Source: Symploca sp. SIO2C1 (GTDB lineage: Bacteria; Cyanobacteriota; Cyanobacteriia; Cyanobacteriales; Coleofasciculaceae). From it: DNA of 38,102 nucleotides. The position numbers and the translations under genes are program-made. Positions within the stretch are counted from its first letter, which is position 1. Every line of letters starts with the position of its first letter. The notes beneath the pieces were generated by a model, which saw nothing but the letters and a program-made list of their open reading frames with translations, ran no database searches and had not been told where the DNA came from. Positions 1 through 8,059 of the stretch are shown here, one piece after another. The DNA is taken from contig JAAHGL010000057.1 of the NCBI GenBank assembly GCA_010692635.1, positions 1 through 38,102 of the forward strand, read 5' to 3'.

Positions 1-505
1 AGCGGGTGTTTCCCTACGATGGTGCAAGGAAATTGTATCGATGGGCTCAAAAACCTTGGACTTTTTGGGGCAAAAAAATGATTAAAAGCCTTGTCTGGTA
101 TTGCTTCCACACTTATACAGCAAGCCCTAACTAATAGCAATAGCTAATGCTAGCTCTATCAAGGCTTCACTCTGCTTGTTATATCAAGTTCGGATAAACA
201 GTTATAATTCCTTTCTACCTTGCAACCTTCTTTCTTCCCTTGGAGCTCTCTGGCTTCTGCCTTGTTGCAACGATAGTGTAAGTATTCAACCGAACTTGAT
301 ATTACCCCATCAGCTGGCTCTGTTCAATCCCTTGTGCTGTGGACAAAAAAAAATTTTTTTGTTAAATTAATTGAATTAGTTGCTAAATAAAAAAGTGCAT
401 CTGCAGAACTAAGTAAAATATCCTTCTCTTACATTTCAGTAAAACTTTTAGCTATGTAAGAAAGTGATAATTTTAATTGCTCTTAATGGAAAGAAATTAC
501 TATAA
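1..505. other. Intergenic stretch at the left edge
   Basis: No gene is well supported here. A reading frame open from base 3 to a TAA at 132-134 (43 codons, rich in Trp and aromatic residues) could be the tail of a gene that starts outside the window. A second frame is also open from the edge, so I do not call it. The open frame at 176-370 lies mostly inside a MITE-like inverted-repeat element (181-302) and has no visible ribosome binding site. The AT-rich stretch 345-505 presumably holds the promoter of the receiver gene at 506, but I see no convincing -35/-10 pair. Confidence 0.5.
181..302. mobile_element. MITE-like element with 13-bp perfect inverted ends
   Basis: ATATCAAGTTCGG at 181-193 is repeated exactly, as its reverse complement, at 290-302, giving a 122-bp element with no coding capacity. 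The termini include TA dinucleotides, so a TA target duplication of the IS630/Tc1 kind is possible. The interior carries a stretch of the CCTTGGAG/CTTCTGCC type that recurs near 30045-30085. Only one copy is in the window, so the mobile interpretation rests on the ends alone. Confidence 0.5.
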
Positions 506-868
506 ATGAGTACAGTTTTGCTGGTAGAAGACAATCTCTCCTTGTTGAATTTGATGGAGAGTTATCTAGAAGATGTTGGTCATACGGTCATTTCTACTAC
601 AGATGCGAAAAAAGCAGTAGAACAGGCAGTAGAATACAAGCCGGATGTCATTATTACAGATATTGTGATGCCAGGAATGAGCGGTTTTGAACTGTGTCGC
701 AGCCTGAAAAAACACCCAATTACTGGCACTATTCCAATTGTCATGTGTTCTTCTAAAAGTCAAGAAATTGACCGTCTTTGGGGAATGAAACAAGGTGCTT
801 CTGCTTACTTAACCAAACCATTTTCTCGAGAGCAGTTCCTTCGCACTGTCAACTTAGTTGTAGATTGA
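506..868 (+). CDS. Single-domain response regulator (PilH/CheY-like receiver)
   Basis: A 120-residue stand-alone receiver domain with no output domain. The phosphorylation site is complete: acidic pair E8-D9, phospho-acceptor D52 in TDIVMPGMSG, Ser82 at the switch Thr/Ser position and K104 in the KPF motif. The segment after the switch (SQEIDRLWGMKQGASAYLTKPF region, residues 85-106) is typical of PilH-type regulators, which act with CheA-like kinases in type IV pilus motility and phototaxis. No kinase, CheW or pilus gene lies beside it, so it is an orphan here and the PilH role is inferred from resemblance. The ATG at 506 has only a weak GGAAAG-like site upstream. Length is normal for the family. 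Confidence 0.85.
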   Translation: MSTVLLVEDNLSLLNLMESYLEDVGHTVISTTDAKKAVEQAVEYKPDVIITDIVMPGMSGFELCRSLKKHPITGTIPIVMCSSKSQEIDRLWGMKQGASAYLTKPFSREQFLRTVNLVVD

Positions 869-972
869 GCATTGTTGGTTATTAGTTGTTGGTTGTTTGT
901 TGTTTGTTCTTTCATAGGTAAAATCTGGCTCAAAATTTACAGATGAAACCTCGCTAACCAACAACCAATGAC

Positions 973-1145
973 CATTGGTGACAAGTTAAGGTAAAAGTGT
1001 CGTTGTCAAGGGAGCTGGGGAAGCTGAGGGAGAAGAATACAATTTTTCAACCTCTTGAGTATTTCCATATATAGTGTTTTTTGAGCCCTCAAGCACCATA
1101 TATGGGAGTTGACAAAATGCACAACCGTTTAACTTGTCACTAATG
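973..1145. mobile_element. MITE family 1, complete copy with target duplication
   Basis: CATTGGTGACAAGTTAA at 973-989 and its complement at 1129-1145 match at 16 of 17 positions. Identical 9-bp flanks ACCAATGAC (964-972 and 1146-1154) look like a target duplication, although CAATGAC is also a heptamer repeat in this genome. The element is 173 bp and non-coding. Its interior has a 9-mer GGGAGCTGA-type repeat tract near 1009-1030 and an inner palindrome (CCATATAT / ATATATGG around 1067 and 1097). A second copy starts at 37976. It sits between the receiver gene and the convergent clpX gene. Confidence 0.7.
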
Positions 1146-1163
1146 ACCAATGACTAACAAGCA

Positions 1164-2501
1164 TTAAGCTGATTCAGGTTTCGGTAGGGACGATGGGTGG
1201 ATCAGTAATTCTGCTGTTGAACGTTTCTCCACCATTTCTCTGGTAATAGCGCAACGAGTGACATCCTTACGAGAGGGTAACTCGTACATAATATCCAGCA
1301 TCAATTCTTCTACAATACCCCGCAGTGCCCTAGCACCGGTTTTCCGACGGTAAGCTTCCTGGGCGATCGCCCGAATAGCATCCTGTTTGAACTCCAACTG
1401 CACATTATCCATCTTCAGCAATTGTTTATATTGCTTCACTAGAGCATTGTGGGGTTCTGTTAAAATTGCCACCAGGGTTTCTTCATCAAGGGGATCAACT
1501 ACTGCAATCATCGGTACCCGACCAATAAATTCTGGTATTAAGCCAAACTTCACCAAGTCGTCTGGTTCTAAATGTCGCAGAATATCAGCTGTACGCTTCT
1601 CCTTGGACTGACTATCTCCCTGTTGAATAAATCCCATAGAACGCCTTCCTAGACGTTGTTCTACCACTTTATCCAAACCAACAAAGGCACCACCGCAAAT
1701 AAACAGGATGTTGCTGGTATCTATTTGAATACAGTCTTGATAGGGATGCTTGCGCCCTCCTTGGGGTGGCACATTAGCGACAGTACCCTCCAACATCTTC
1801 AACAGTGCCTGCTGGACACCTTCTCCAGAAACATCCCTAGTAATTGAGGCATTCTCACTCTTACGAGCAATCTTGTCTATTTCATCAATGTAGATAATAC
1901 CTCTTTGGGCTTCCTCCACATCAAGATCTGCTACTTGCAGTAGTCGCAGTAAGATATTCTCTACATCTTCCCCCACATATCCCGCTTCCGTTAGGGTGGT
2001 GGCATCTGCTACTGCAAAGGGTACATCCAAAATGCTAGCTAAGGTTTGAGCTAACAATGTCTTACCACAACCTGTAGGACCGATTAGGAGAATATTAGAC
2101 TTTTGCAGTTCTACTGAATCGTCCCCTCCTACCTTATTATTCCCTGGTTGCAGAAAACTCAATCGTTTGTAGTGGTTGTATACAGCAACACACAGAGCTT
2201 TTTTAGCTTCTTGTTGACCAATAACATGCTCATCAAGATACTTCTTCAGTTCCCTGGGTTTAGGAATCTGATTTAAAGAAATTCCTTGAGGACGAGCCCG
2301 ACGTTTTTGGGGTGGCTCGGAAGTAGGTACTGGCTGGGGAGCTGGTGCACCAGAATCGAGTAACTCCTCATCTAAAATCTCATTACACAAGTCAACACAT
2401 TCATCACAAATGTAAACTCCTGGCCCAGCAATTAACTTGCGTACTTGTTCTTGAGACTTGCCACAAAACGAACATTTTAGATGGGAGTCGTATTTAGACA
2501 T
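1164..2501 (-). CDS. clpX: ATP-dependent Clp protease ATP-binding subunit ClpX
   Basis: AAA+ unfoldase that recognises tagged or damaged proteins and feeds them into the ClpP chamber in the cytoplasm. At 445 residues it has the normal length. The N-terminal zinc-binding domain has C10, C13, C32 and C35. It is followed by a Pro-rich linker (51-70), the Walker A GPTGCGKT at 141-148, the pore loop GYVG at 174-177, Walker B IIYIDEID at 202-209, the RKH loop at 250-252, the ClpP-docking tripeptide MGF at 289-291 (usually IGF), a GR finger near 327-328 and sensor 2 GARALR at 389-394. It is the last gene of a tig-clpP-clpX operon, starting 10 bp after the clpP stop. All catalytic elements are intact. 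Confidence 0.97.
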   Translation of the reverse strand: MSKYDSHLKCSFCGKSQEQVRKLIAGPGVYICDECVDLCNEILDEELLDSGAPAPQPVPTSEPPQKRRARPQGISLNQIPKPRELKKYLDEHVIGQQEAKKALCVAVYNHYKRLSFLQPGNNKVGGDDSVELQKSNILLIGPTGCGKTLLAQTLASILDVPFAVADATTLTEAGYVGEDVENILLRLLQVADLDVEEAQRGIIYIDEIDKIARKSENASITRDVSGEGVQQALLKMLEGTVANVPPQGGRKHPYQDCIQIDTSNILFICGGAFVGLDKVVEQRLGRRSMGFIQQGDSQSKEKRTADILRHLEPDDLVKFGLIPEFIGRVPMIAVVDPLDEETLVAILTEPHNALVKQYKQLLKMDNVQLEFKQDAIRAIAQEAYRRKTGARALRGIVEELMLDIMYELPSRKDVTRCAITREMVEKRSTAELLIHPSSLPKPESA

Positions 2502-2511
2502 TTCTAGCCTC

Positions 2512-3198
2512 TTATTTTATAGGAGTGACAGTTGCTTCACGAGGAAGGTTCTGCCGGTCGATCACTTGGTCAATTAGACCATAATCTTTGGCTTCTGCTG
2601 ATGACATGAAAAAGTCACGCTCGGTATCGACAGTAATTTTCTCAACCGGCTGACTAGTGTGATAGGCAAGTAACTCATTGAGCTGCTGTTTGTGGTAAAG
2701 AATTTCTTTAGCTTGAATTTCAATGTCCACTGCCTGTCCTTGAGCCCCACCAAGGGGCTGATGGATCATAATCCGAGAACTAGGGAGAGCCATACGTTTG
2801 CCAGCAGCTCCAGCAGTTAGTAGAAATGCCCCCATGCTAGCAGCTAAACCAAAGCATATGGTAACAACATCTGGACTAATCTGCTGCATTGTGTCATAAA
2901 TTGCCATACCAGCTGTTACTGATCCCCCCGGAGAGTTGATATACAACTGGATGTCTTTTTCTGGAGCTTCAGCTTCCAAATATAACATCTGGGCAATGAT
3001 AGAGTCTGCCACGTTATCGTCTACCTGGGTTCCCAAAAAAACAATGCGCTCTCGCAACAACCTTGAGTAAATATCAAACGCTCGTTCTCCAACACCGGAC
3101 TGCTCTACCACCATCGGGACAATATTACTGGTGCTGACGGAGTAAATCTCCGGACAACTCAAGTTAGTGAATTGGTAAGAAGACTGGGATTGCAGCAT
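2512..3198 (-). CDS. clpP: ATP-dependent Clp protease proteolytic subunit ClpP
   Basis: Serine peptidase that forms the tetradecameric chamber and partners the ClpX encoded just downstream. The catalytic triad is complete: S121 in [10 protein letters not shown]146 in MIHQPLGG and D195 in the ERDFFMS segment. The protein is 228 residues, somewhat longer than the ~200-residue norm because of about 28 N-terminal residues before Met29. A start at Met29 would give a more typical protein, but neither start has a clear ribosome binding site, so I keep the longer one. Cyanobacteria carry several clpP paralogues; the copy joined to clpX is usually called clpP2, but I cannot rank paralogues from one window. 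Confidence 0.95.
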   Translation of the reverse strand: MLQSQSSYQFTNLSCPEIYSVSTSNIVPMVVEQSGVGERAFDIYSRLLRERIVFLGTQVDDNVADSIIAQMLYLEAEAPEKDIQLYINSPGGSVTAGMAIYDTMQQISPDVVTICFGLAASMGAFLLTAGAAGKRMALPSSRIMIHQPLGGAQGQAVDIEIQAKEILYHKQQLNELLAYHTSQPVEKITVDTERDFFMSSAEAKDYGLIDQVIDRQNLPREATVTPIK

Positions 3199-3325
3199 AG
3201 AACAAAAACTCGGAAATGATAATTAACAGTGGTGATTTCTTTGCCCAGCGCAATCAGGCAACTGTACAAACTACTCTTCTAGTGATCATTATGCCTTAGA
3301 AGTCAGGGTTTTATCCTTGGAGGCG

Positions 3326-3439
3326 GGTGAGCGAAAAAAAGTGTGGGGAGCTGGGGGAGCTGAGGGAGCTGAGGGAGAAGAGAGAACTTATAATTTTTGG
3401 ATACTTAGCTAGGAAATCCCACCCAAAATTTCGTTCACC
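3326..3439. mobile_element. MITE family 2, copy A, downstream of tig
   Basis: GGTGAGCGAAA at 3326-3336 and the complement of GGTGAACGAAA at 3429-3439 are inverted ends with one mismatch. The similarity continues imperfectly inward (GTGTGGGG against GGGTGGGA). The interior holds four units of a 9-mer repeat (GGGAGCTGA type, about 3347-3381). A related element with the same AAATTTCGTTCACC end is at 29960-30120. It fills most of the 258-bp gap between tig and clpP, so the polycistronic message would have to read through it. Confidence 0.55.
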
Positions 3440-3456
3440 GCTTGGAGCCTAAGCTC

Positions 3457-4896
3457 TTATTCTTCAACAGACGTCTCTGCTGTGACATCAATCGTCTGAG
3501 TAGTTTCATGTGTTTCAACAGCCATCGCTGCTGTTTGAGTATCTTCTCCTTCTCCTGTTTTTTCTTCTGGAGTTAATGAACCCTTAGGCACTAGTTCAAT
3601 CGTAGCGTGTTCTTCTAGCCACTCAATGGCTTTCTCTTTGAGCAAATCGGATTCAATTACTTCTCTCAACTTGCCAGGATCAACATTTTGACCAGCAAGC
3701 TGCTCCATCCATTCATTAATTCTGGCTTCAATTGCCTCTGGTTCAACTTTGAGAGATTCTCGCTTAGCAACTTCTTCAAGTGCCAGGGATTGCTTGAGAC
3801 GGACAATTGCGTCAGGACGAGATCGTTCCTGCATCTGCTGCACCATCTCAGCTGTCAGTGTATTGGCAAGGTTCATGCCCATCTGCTCCAGTTGCATTAC
3901 ACTTTGCCTGATGATCATGTCTACTTCCCGATCAAGTAGGGTTTTAGGGAGCTCAACCTCAACCTTCTCCAACAAAGCCGTCACTAGGACTTGCTCCTTA
4001 CTTTGAGAGGTTTCTTTGTCAGCTTTTTCTTGAAATTGTTTTGACAAAGATTCGCGCAATTCTTCGAGAGTTTCCATTTCACTGATTTCTTGAGCCAAGT
4101 CATCATCTAGATCTGGCAACTCTTTTTCTTTAAGTTCCTGGAGAGTAATCGTAAAAACTACCGACTCGCCCGCTAATTCTTCTCGTGGATAATCTTCGGG
4201 AAACTTCACCGGAACTTCTTTAGTTTCTTCCGGCTTCATCCCTATAATTCCCTTAACAAAGTCTGCCAGAAACTTTTCCTCTTCTAGCTCAACTTGAAAG
4301 TCACTTGCCTGACCACCAGGAATTATGGTTCCTTCTTCTTCATCCCCTTCACCAGTAAATCTACCAGTGTAATCAACCACTGCTACATCACCCATTTGGG
4401 CAGGACGGGATTCTACAGGAATGAGTGTAGCTTGTTCGACACGACGCTCTTCTAAGAATTTATCAACAGCTTCAGGATCAGGCTTAGTTTCCTCAGCTTT
4501 AACGCTCAAGCCATCGTAATCACCTAAGTTGACCACTGGTGGAGTATCAACAGAGGCTGAGAACCTCAGTGGTTCTCCTGGCTTGAACTTGCTGCTTAAT
4601 TCTTCAAACTTGGAAATGAGCTTGTAGTTTCCCAATGCCTCAATTTTTTCTTGCTCAATCGCTTGTTTGAGGCTATCTTGAACCAAATCTTCGATCGCTG
4701 CCTCCTTAATTCGTTCTACTCCCATTCGTTGGAGTAAAATTTGACGCGGCACCTTTCCTTTGCGAAACCCAGGAATATTGGCAGAGCGAGAGAGGTTTTG
4801 TACAACCTTTTCGTAGACTTTTTTGGTCGTTTCGGCAGGAATCTCAATTTCCAGACCGATCTGGCTATCGGGTAGCTTTTCCTGAGTAATTTTCAT
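3457..4896 (-). CDS. tig: Trigger factor (ribosome-associated chaperone)
   Basis: Folding chaperone that docks at the ribosome exit tunnel and has peptidyl-prolyl isomerase activity. The ribosome-binding signature GFRKGKVP is at residues 43-50 (counted from the ATG). An FKBP-type domain follows at roughly 155-250, then a long helical C-terminal chaperone region and an acidic Thr/Glu-rich tail of about 40 residues. I choose the ATG at 4896, which gives a 479-residue protein starting MKITQEKLP as in other trigger factors. The frame extends to a TTG at 4917, but that codon has no ribosome binding site and would only add seven residues. It is the first gene of the tig-clpP-clpX operon, linking nascent-chain folding with degradation. 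Confidence 0.95.
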   Translation of the reverse strand: MKITQEKLPDSQIGLEIEIPAETTKKVYEKVVQNLSRSANIPGFRKGKVPRQILLQRMGVERIKEAAIEDLVQDSLKQAIEQEKIEALGNYKLISKFEELSSKFKPGEPLRFSASVDTPPVVNLGDYDGLSVKAEETKPDPEAVDKFLEERRVEQATLIPVESRPAQMGDVAVVDYTGRFTGEGDEEEGTIIPGGQASDFQVELEEEKFLADFVKGIIGMKPEETKEVPVKFPEDYPREELAGESVVFTITLQELKEKELPDLDDDLAQEISEMETLEELRESLSKQFQEKADKETSQSKEQVLVTALLEKVEVELPKTLLDREVDMIIRQSVMQLEQMGMNLANTLTAEMVQQMQERSRPDAIVRLKQSLALEEVAKRESLKVEPEAIEARINEWMEQLAGQNVDPGKLREVIESDLLKEKAIEWLEEHATIELVPKGSLTPEEKTGEGEDTQTAAMAVETHETTQTIDVTAETSVEE

Positions 4897-5634
4897 TGAT
4901 GCTTTCGTTTCAGACAACTTGAGAGATTTGGCTAATAATTCAGGAGCTGATAATTCACAGATAGTTGATCAACATGCTGTTTGAGAGTTAAATACAGCTT
5001 CTCATGGTATGCTATCTCTATATAATAAGTAAGCATATAGTATATCTTTACATGACGCTCCCTTGGGAAAGCCCTAGGCTGTTCCTCAGGTTTTCTTACC
5101 TGAAATCATAGTACATGTAGGAGTGGTAGAGATGTAGCACTTGTCTCATCGCTACCTATAATCCTAGTTTATGCTTCTTATGGACTCAGATTAAGGGTCA
5201 AGAAGAATAATAATTAGTGCGTTCCGTTCCATTAGCTAATTCAAGATAGTAACTCTAAAAAAACAGAAGAGTAAGGGATCAAAGAATTGCTCCCACAATA
5301 ACATCAACGCATCTGTAACAATTTTCCCTTTCTGATCGCAGCGTGAGAAGGCACAAGCGTATTAACACAGGTAATAATGGTTGGTTTAACTCAATGGCTT
5401 TTATTTAAGATGACAGGTATCCGCAAATGCACAAGTTCAGGGTGATGGATTTTCCAAGTCGGTGCGGCACACCCCCAAAGAGTTGCACTTTGCCATAGTA
5501 AGCACAGGACTATTGAAGTTGATCAACTGTCTAGATTAGATGTAGTGCTAATAGCTTCAATTAGCTTAAGGAAACTTAACTATTTTTTGAGACTCACTCA
5601 AGTCAATGTTAAAAATATATCTTCGATGAAGTAA
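4897..5634. other. Divergent intergenic region between tig and asd
   Basis: About 738 bp that must hold the promoters of tig (leftward) and asd (rightward). I see a TATAAT at 5021-5026, but no matching -35 box at the right distance. A short inverted repeat TCAGG/CCTGA is near 5086-5103. No tRNA, convincing open frame or repeat array was recognised. The length is unusual for housekeeping genes, so a small RNA or long leader could be missed. Confidence 0.5.
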
Positions 5635-6693
5635 GTGGAGGAAATGCCTTTGTCTAGTAATATTAGTGTTGCGATTTTAGGGGCAACGGGTGCAGTAGGC
5701 ACAGAGTTAATAGAGTTACTGCAAAACCGAAACTTTCCTATTGCTAATTTGAAACTGTTGGCCTCGCCCCGCTCAGCTGGTCGTATTGTCCCCTTCCAGG
5801 AAGAAGATTTACTGGTGGAGGAAGTATCTGAAAATTCTTTTAAAAATATCGATTTGGTCCTAGCTTCCGCTGGTGGCTCCACTTCAAAAGCTTGGGCAGC
5901 AAAAGCAGTAGAGAACGGTGCGGTAGTTATTGATAACTCCAGTGCCTTTCGCATGAATCCCCAAGTACCTCTGGTGATTCCTGAAGTCAATCCAGCAGCA
6001 GCAGCAAGCCATCAAGGTATTATTGCCAACCCCAACTGCACAACAATTTTAATGGCAATGGCAGTTTGGCCTTTACATCAAGTGCAGTCTGTCGAACGTA
6101 TAATTGCTGCTACCTATCAATCAGCTAGCGGTGCTGGAGCCAGAGCAATGGAAGAAGTTAAAACCCAAGCAAAGGCAATTTTACAGGGTGAAACTCCACC
6201 CACAGAAAGCTTTCCTTATCCCCTGGCATTTAACCTATTCCCCCATAATTCTCCACTAAACGAGCAGGGTTATTGCGAGGAAGAGATGAAGATGGTTAAC
6301 GAAACCCGTAAAATTTTTAACGCCCCCCAGCTAAGGATTAGTGCTACCTGTGTACGGGTTCCCGTCCTACGAGCTCATTCAGAAGCGATTAACCTAGAGT
6401 TTACTGAACCAATGCCAGTAGCCAAGGCACGGGAATTGTTAGCCAATGCTCCTGGAGTGCAATTAGTGGAAGACTGGCAGGCGAATTATTTCCCAATGCC
6501 GATTGATGCCTCTGGTCGTGATGAAGTGTTGGTGGGTAGAATACGTCAAGATCTTTCTCACCCCTGTAGTCTAGAACTGTGGTTAAGTGGAGACCAGATT
6601 AGGAAAGGAGCTGCCTTGAATGCCGTACAAATTGCCGAGTTGTTAGTGGCTCGGAATTGGCTAAAACCGACAGCGGTAGCAGTTTCTCACTAA
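5635..6693 (+). CDS. asd: Aspartate-semialdehyde dehydrogenase
   Basis: Reduces aspartyl-4-phosphate with NADPH to aspartate semialdehyde, the branch point to lysine/diaminopimelate, threonine and methionine. The NADP-binding loop GATGAVG is at 16-22, the catalytic Cys135 lies in IIANPNCTTI, the SASGAGARAME segment is at 163-173, and the active-site His248 lies in VPVLRAHSE. Length is normal. The start is uncertain: GTG at 5635, ATG at 5644, or TTG at 5650. A strong GGAGG (5637-5641) lies inside the first reading, too close to the ATG but 8 nt before the TTG, so TTG (giving MSSNISVAILG) is a real option. dapA follows 142 bp downstream in the same orientation and uses the product. Confidence 0.96.
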   Translation: MEEMPLSSNISVAILGATGAVGTELIELLQNRNFPIANLKLLASPRSAGRIVPFQEEDLLVEEVSENSFKNIDLVLASAGGSTSKAWAAKAVENGAVVIDNSSAFRMNPQVPLVIPEVNPAAAASHQGIIANPNCTTILMAMAVWPLHQVQSVERIIAATYQSASGAGARAMEEVKTQAKAILQGETPPTESFPYPLAFNLFPHNSPLNEQGYCEEEMKMVNETRKIFNAPQLRISATCVRVPVLRAHSEAINLEFTEPMPVAKARELLANAPGVQLVEDWQANYFPMPIDASGRDEVLVGRIRQDLSHPCSLELWLSGDQIRKGAALNAVQIAELLVARNWLKPTAVAVSH

Positions 6694-6780
6694 AAAACTA
6701 GTTAAATGGATTGACAAGACAAAATTATGGGAGAAAATCAAATTCTAAATTGGTGGTTAGTTTCTCTACAAACGAATAAC

Positions 6781-6801
6781 CAATGACCAATGACTAATGA
6801 C
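6781..6801 (+). repeat. Heptamer tandem repeat between asd and dapA
   Basis: Three units, CAATGAC, CAATGAC and TAATGAC, followed by further degenerate copies to about 6820. The same heptamer flanks the MITE at 973-1145. Short heptamer tandem repeats of this sort are frequent in filamentous cyanobacteria. The array ends just upstream of the dapA ribosome binding site. Confidence 0.7.
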
Positions 6802-6835
6802 CAAGGAACAATGACCAAAGAGGAGTGAAAAGAGG

Positions 6836-7720
6836 GTGGTCAATTTTGGACGTGTGTTGACGGCGATGATCACACCATTTAAAGAAGATGGAAGTGTGAA
6901 TTATGAAGTCGCAGAGCAGTTGGCAGCTCAGTTGGCTGATAATGGTACAGATACCCTCGTAGTTTGTGGTACCACCGGCGAGTCTCCTACTCTAAGTTGG
7001 GAAGAAGAGTACCAGCTATTTAAGGTGGTGCAAACAGCGGTAACAGGTAAAGCAAAAGTGATTGCTGGTACTGGTTCAAACTCTACCAAAGAAGCGATCT
7101 CAGCTACGCAAAAAGCCGCTAAAGTAGGTATAGATGGTACATTACAAGTTGTCCCTTACTACAATAAGCCACCCCAGACAGGGTTGTATCAACACTTTCG
7201 TGCGATCGCACAATCTAGTCCTGACCTTCCTTTAGTGCTCTATAATGTTCCAAGTCGTACAGGTCAAAATCTACAACCAGAGACAGTTGCTCGTTTGGCT
7301 CAAATCCCTAATATTGTAGCAATCAAACAAGCCAATGGTGACTTTGACCAAGCCAGTCAAATTCGGCTTCTCACACCATCAGAATTTGCTATCTACTCTG
7401 GAGACGATTCCTTTACCCTAGCCATACTAGCTCTTGGTGGCACCGGTGTTGTTAGTGTTGCCAGTCATTTAGTGGGTAATGAACTCCAAAAAATGATACA
7501 GGCTTATGAAGTCGGCAAAACTAGTGTGGCAACTGCAATACACCTCAAGCTTTTTCCTTTGTTTAAAGTTCTGTTCTGTAGTGCTAATCCTATCCCTGTC
7601 AAGGCGGCACTGAAACTACAAGGCTGGCAGGTAGGTTCTTGTCGCCCACCTCTGTCTGATCTGCCAACTGAGTTCCAACCAAGGTTAGAGTTAGTTTTAA
7701 AAGACCTTTCTTTACTTTAA
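6836..7720 (+). CDS. dapA: 4-hydroxy-tetrahydrodipicolinate synthase
   Basis: Condenses pyruvate with aspartate semialdehyde, the first committed step to diaminopimelate and lysine. The 294-residue TIM-barrel protein has the GTTGES motif at 45-50, the catalytic Tyr136 in [11 protein letters not shown] and the Schiff-base Lys164 in VAIKQANG. The start is a GTG at 6836, with AGGAG at 6821-6825 ten bases upstream; the nearby ATG at 6811 is out of frame. It follows asd and precedes the RNase J gene, an order I recall as recurrent in cyanobacteria. All active-site residues are present. Confidence 0.96.
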   Translation: MVNFGRVLTAMITPFKEDGSVNYEVAEQLAAQLADNGTDTLVVCGTTGESPTLSWEEEYQLFKVVQTAVTGKAKVIAGTGSNSTKEAISATQKAAKVGIDGTLQVVPYYNKPPQTGLYQHFRAIAQSSPDLPLVLYNVPSRTGQNLQPETVARLAQIPNIVAIKQANGDFDQASQIRLLTPSEFAIYSGDDSFTLAILALGGTGVVSVASHLVGNELQKMIQAYEVGKTSVATAIHLKLFPLFKVLFCSANPIPVKAALKLQGWQVGSCRPPLSDLPTEFQPRLELVLKDLSLL

Positions 7721-8059
7721 ATAAGTGTAGTTACTGCTATTATCAAATCACCAATAAAAATGCAAGTAAATTTTACCGATGAATTATTATTAAAATTCAA
7801 TTCTCTAAATAATTGTCTATTTTTATAATGTCTTCTAGACTTAGCTGTTATTAGGACAATAAAGGAAAAATAGTAAATTTACAACTATATCTTTTCCTAT
7901 AATCAGACTTGACAATTATTGATTGGAAGGTAAAGTAGTAGCATTTTTTTTGTTAATTTTGGTAATATTTGAAGTCTATACTTGCATTTTTGCATTTTAC
8001 TTTTACCACACCTAACCTAACCCTTTACTACATGAAAACCCTAACCTCAAAGGAAGCAA
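7721..8059. other. AT-rich spacer between dapA and the RNase J gene
   Basis: A 339-bp AT-rich spacer with no open frame of note. There is no clear intrinsic terminator for dapA. A possible promoter for the downstream gene is listed separately. The ribosome binding site AAAGGAAG (about 8049-8056) is just before the ATG at 8060. Confidence 0.5.
7909..7936 (+). promoter_or_regulatory. Possible sigma-70 promoter of the RNase J gene
   Basis: TTGACA at 7909-7914 is a perfect -35 box. TAAAGT at 7931-7936, after a 16-bp spacer, matches TATAAT at four of six positions. It would give a leader of about 115 nt before the ATG at 8060. Judged by eye only. Confidence 0.3.

Noticed and set aside
3-134. C-terminal part of a gene entering from the left
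   Set aside because: Open for 43 codons, but another frame is also open from the edge, and I recognise neither product.
176-370. Protein-coding gene of 64 codons
   Set aside because: It overlaps an inverted-repeat element, has no ribosome binding site, and its composition is that of low-complexity intergenic DNA.
5021-5026. Rightward promoter for asd at the TATAAT box
   Set aside because: No acceptable -35 box at 15-19 bp upstream, and it would give a 600-nt leader; kept only as a note in the spacer entry.
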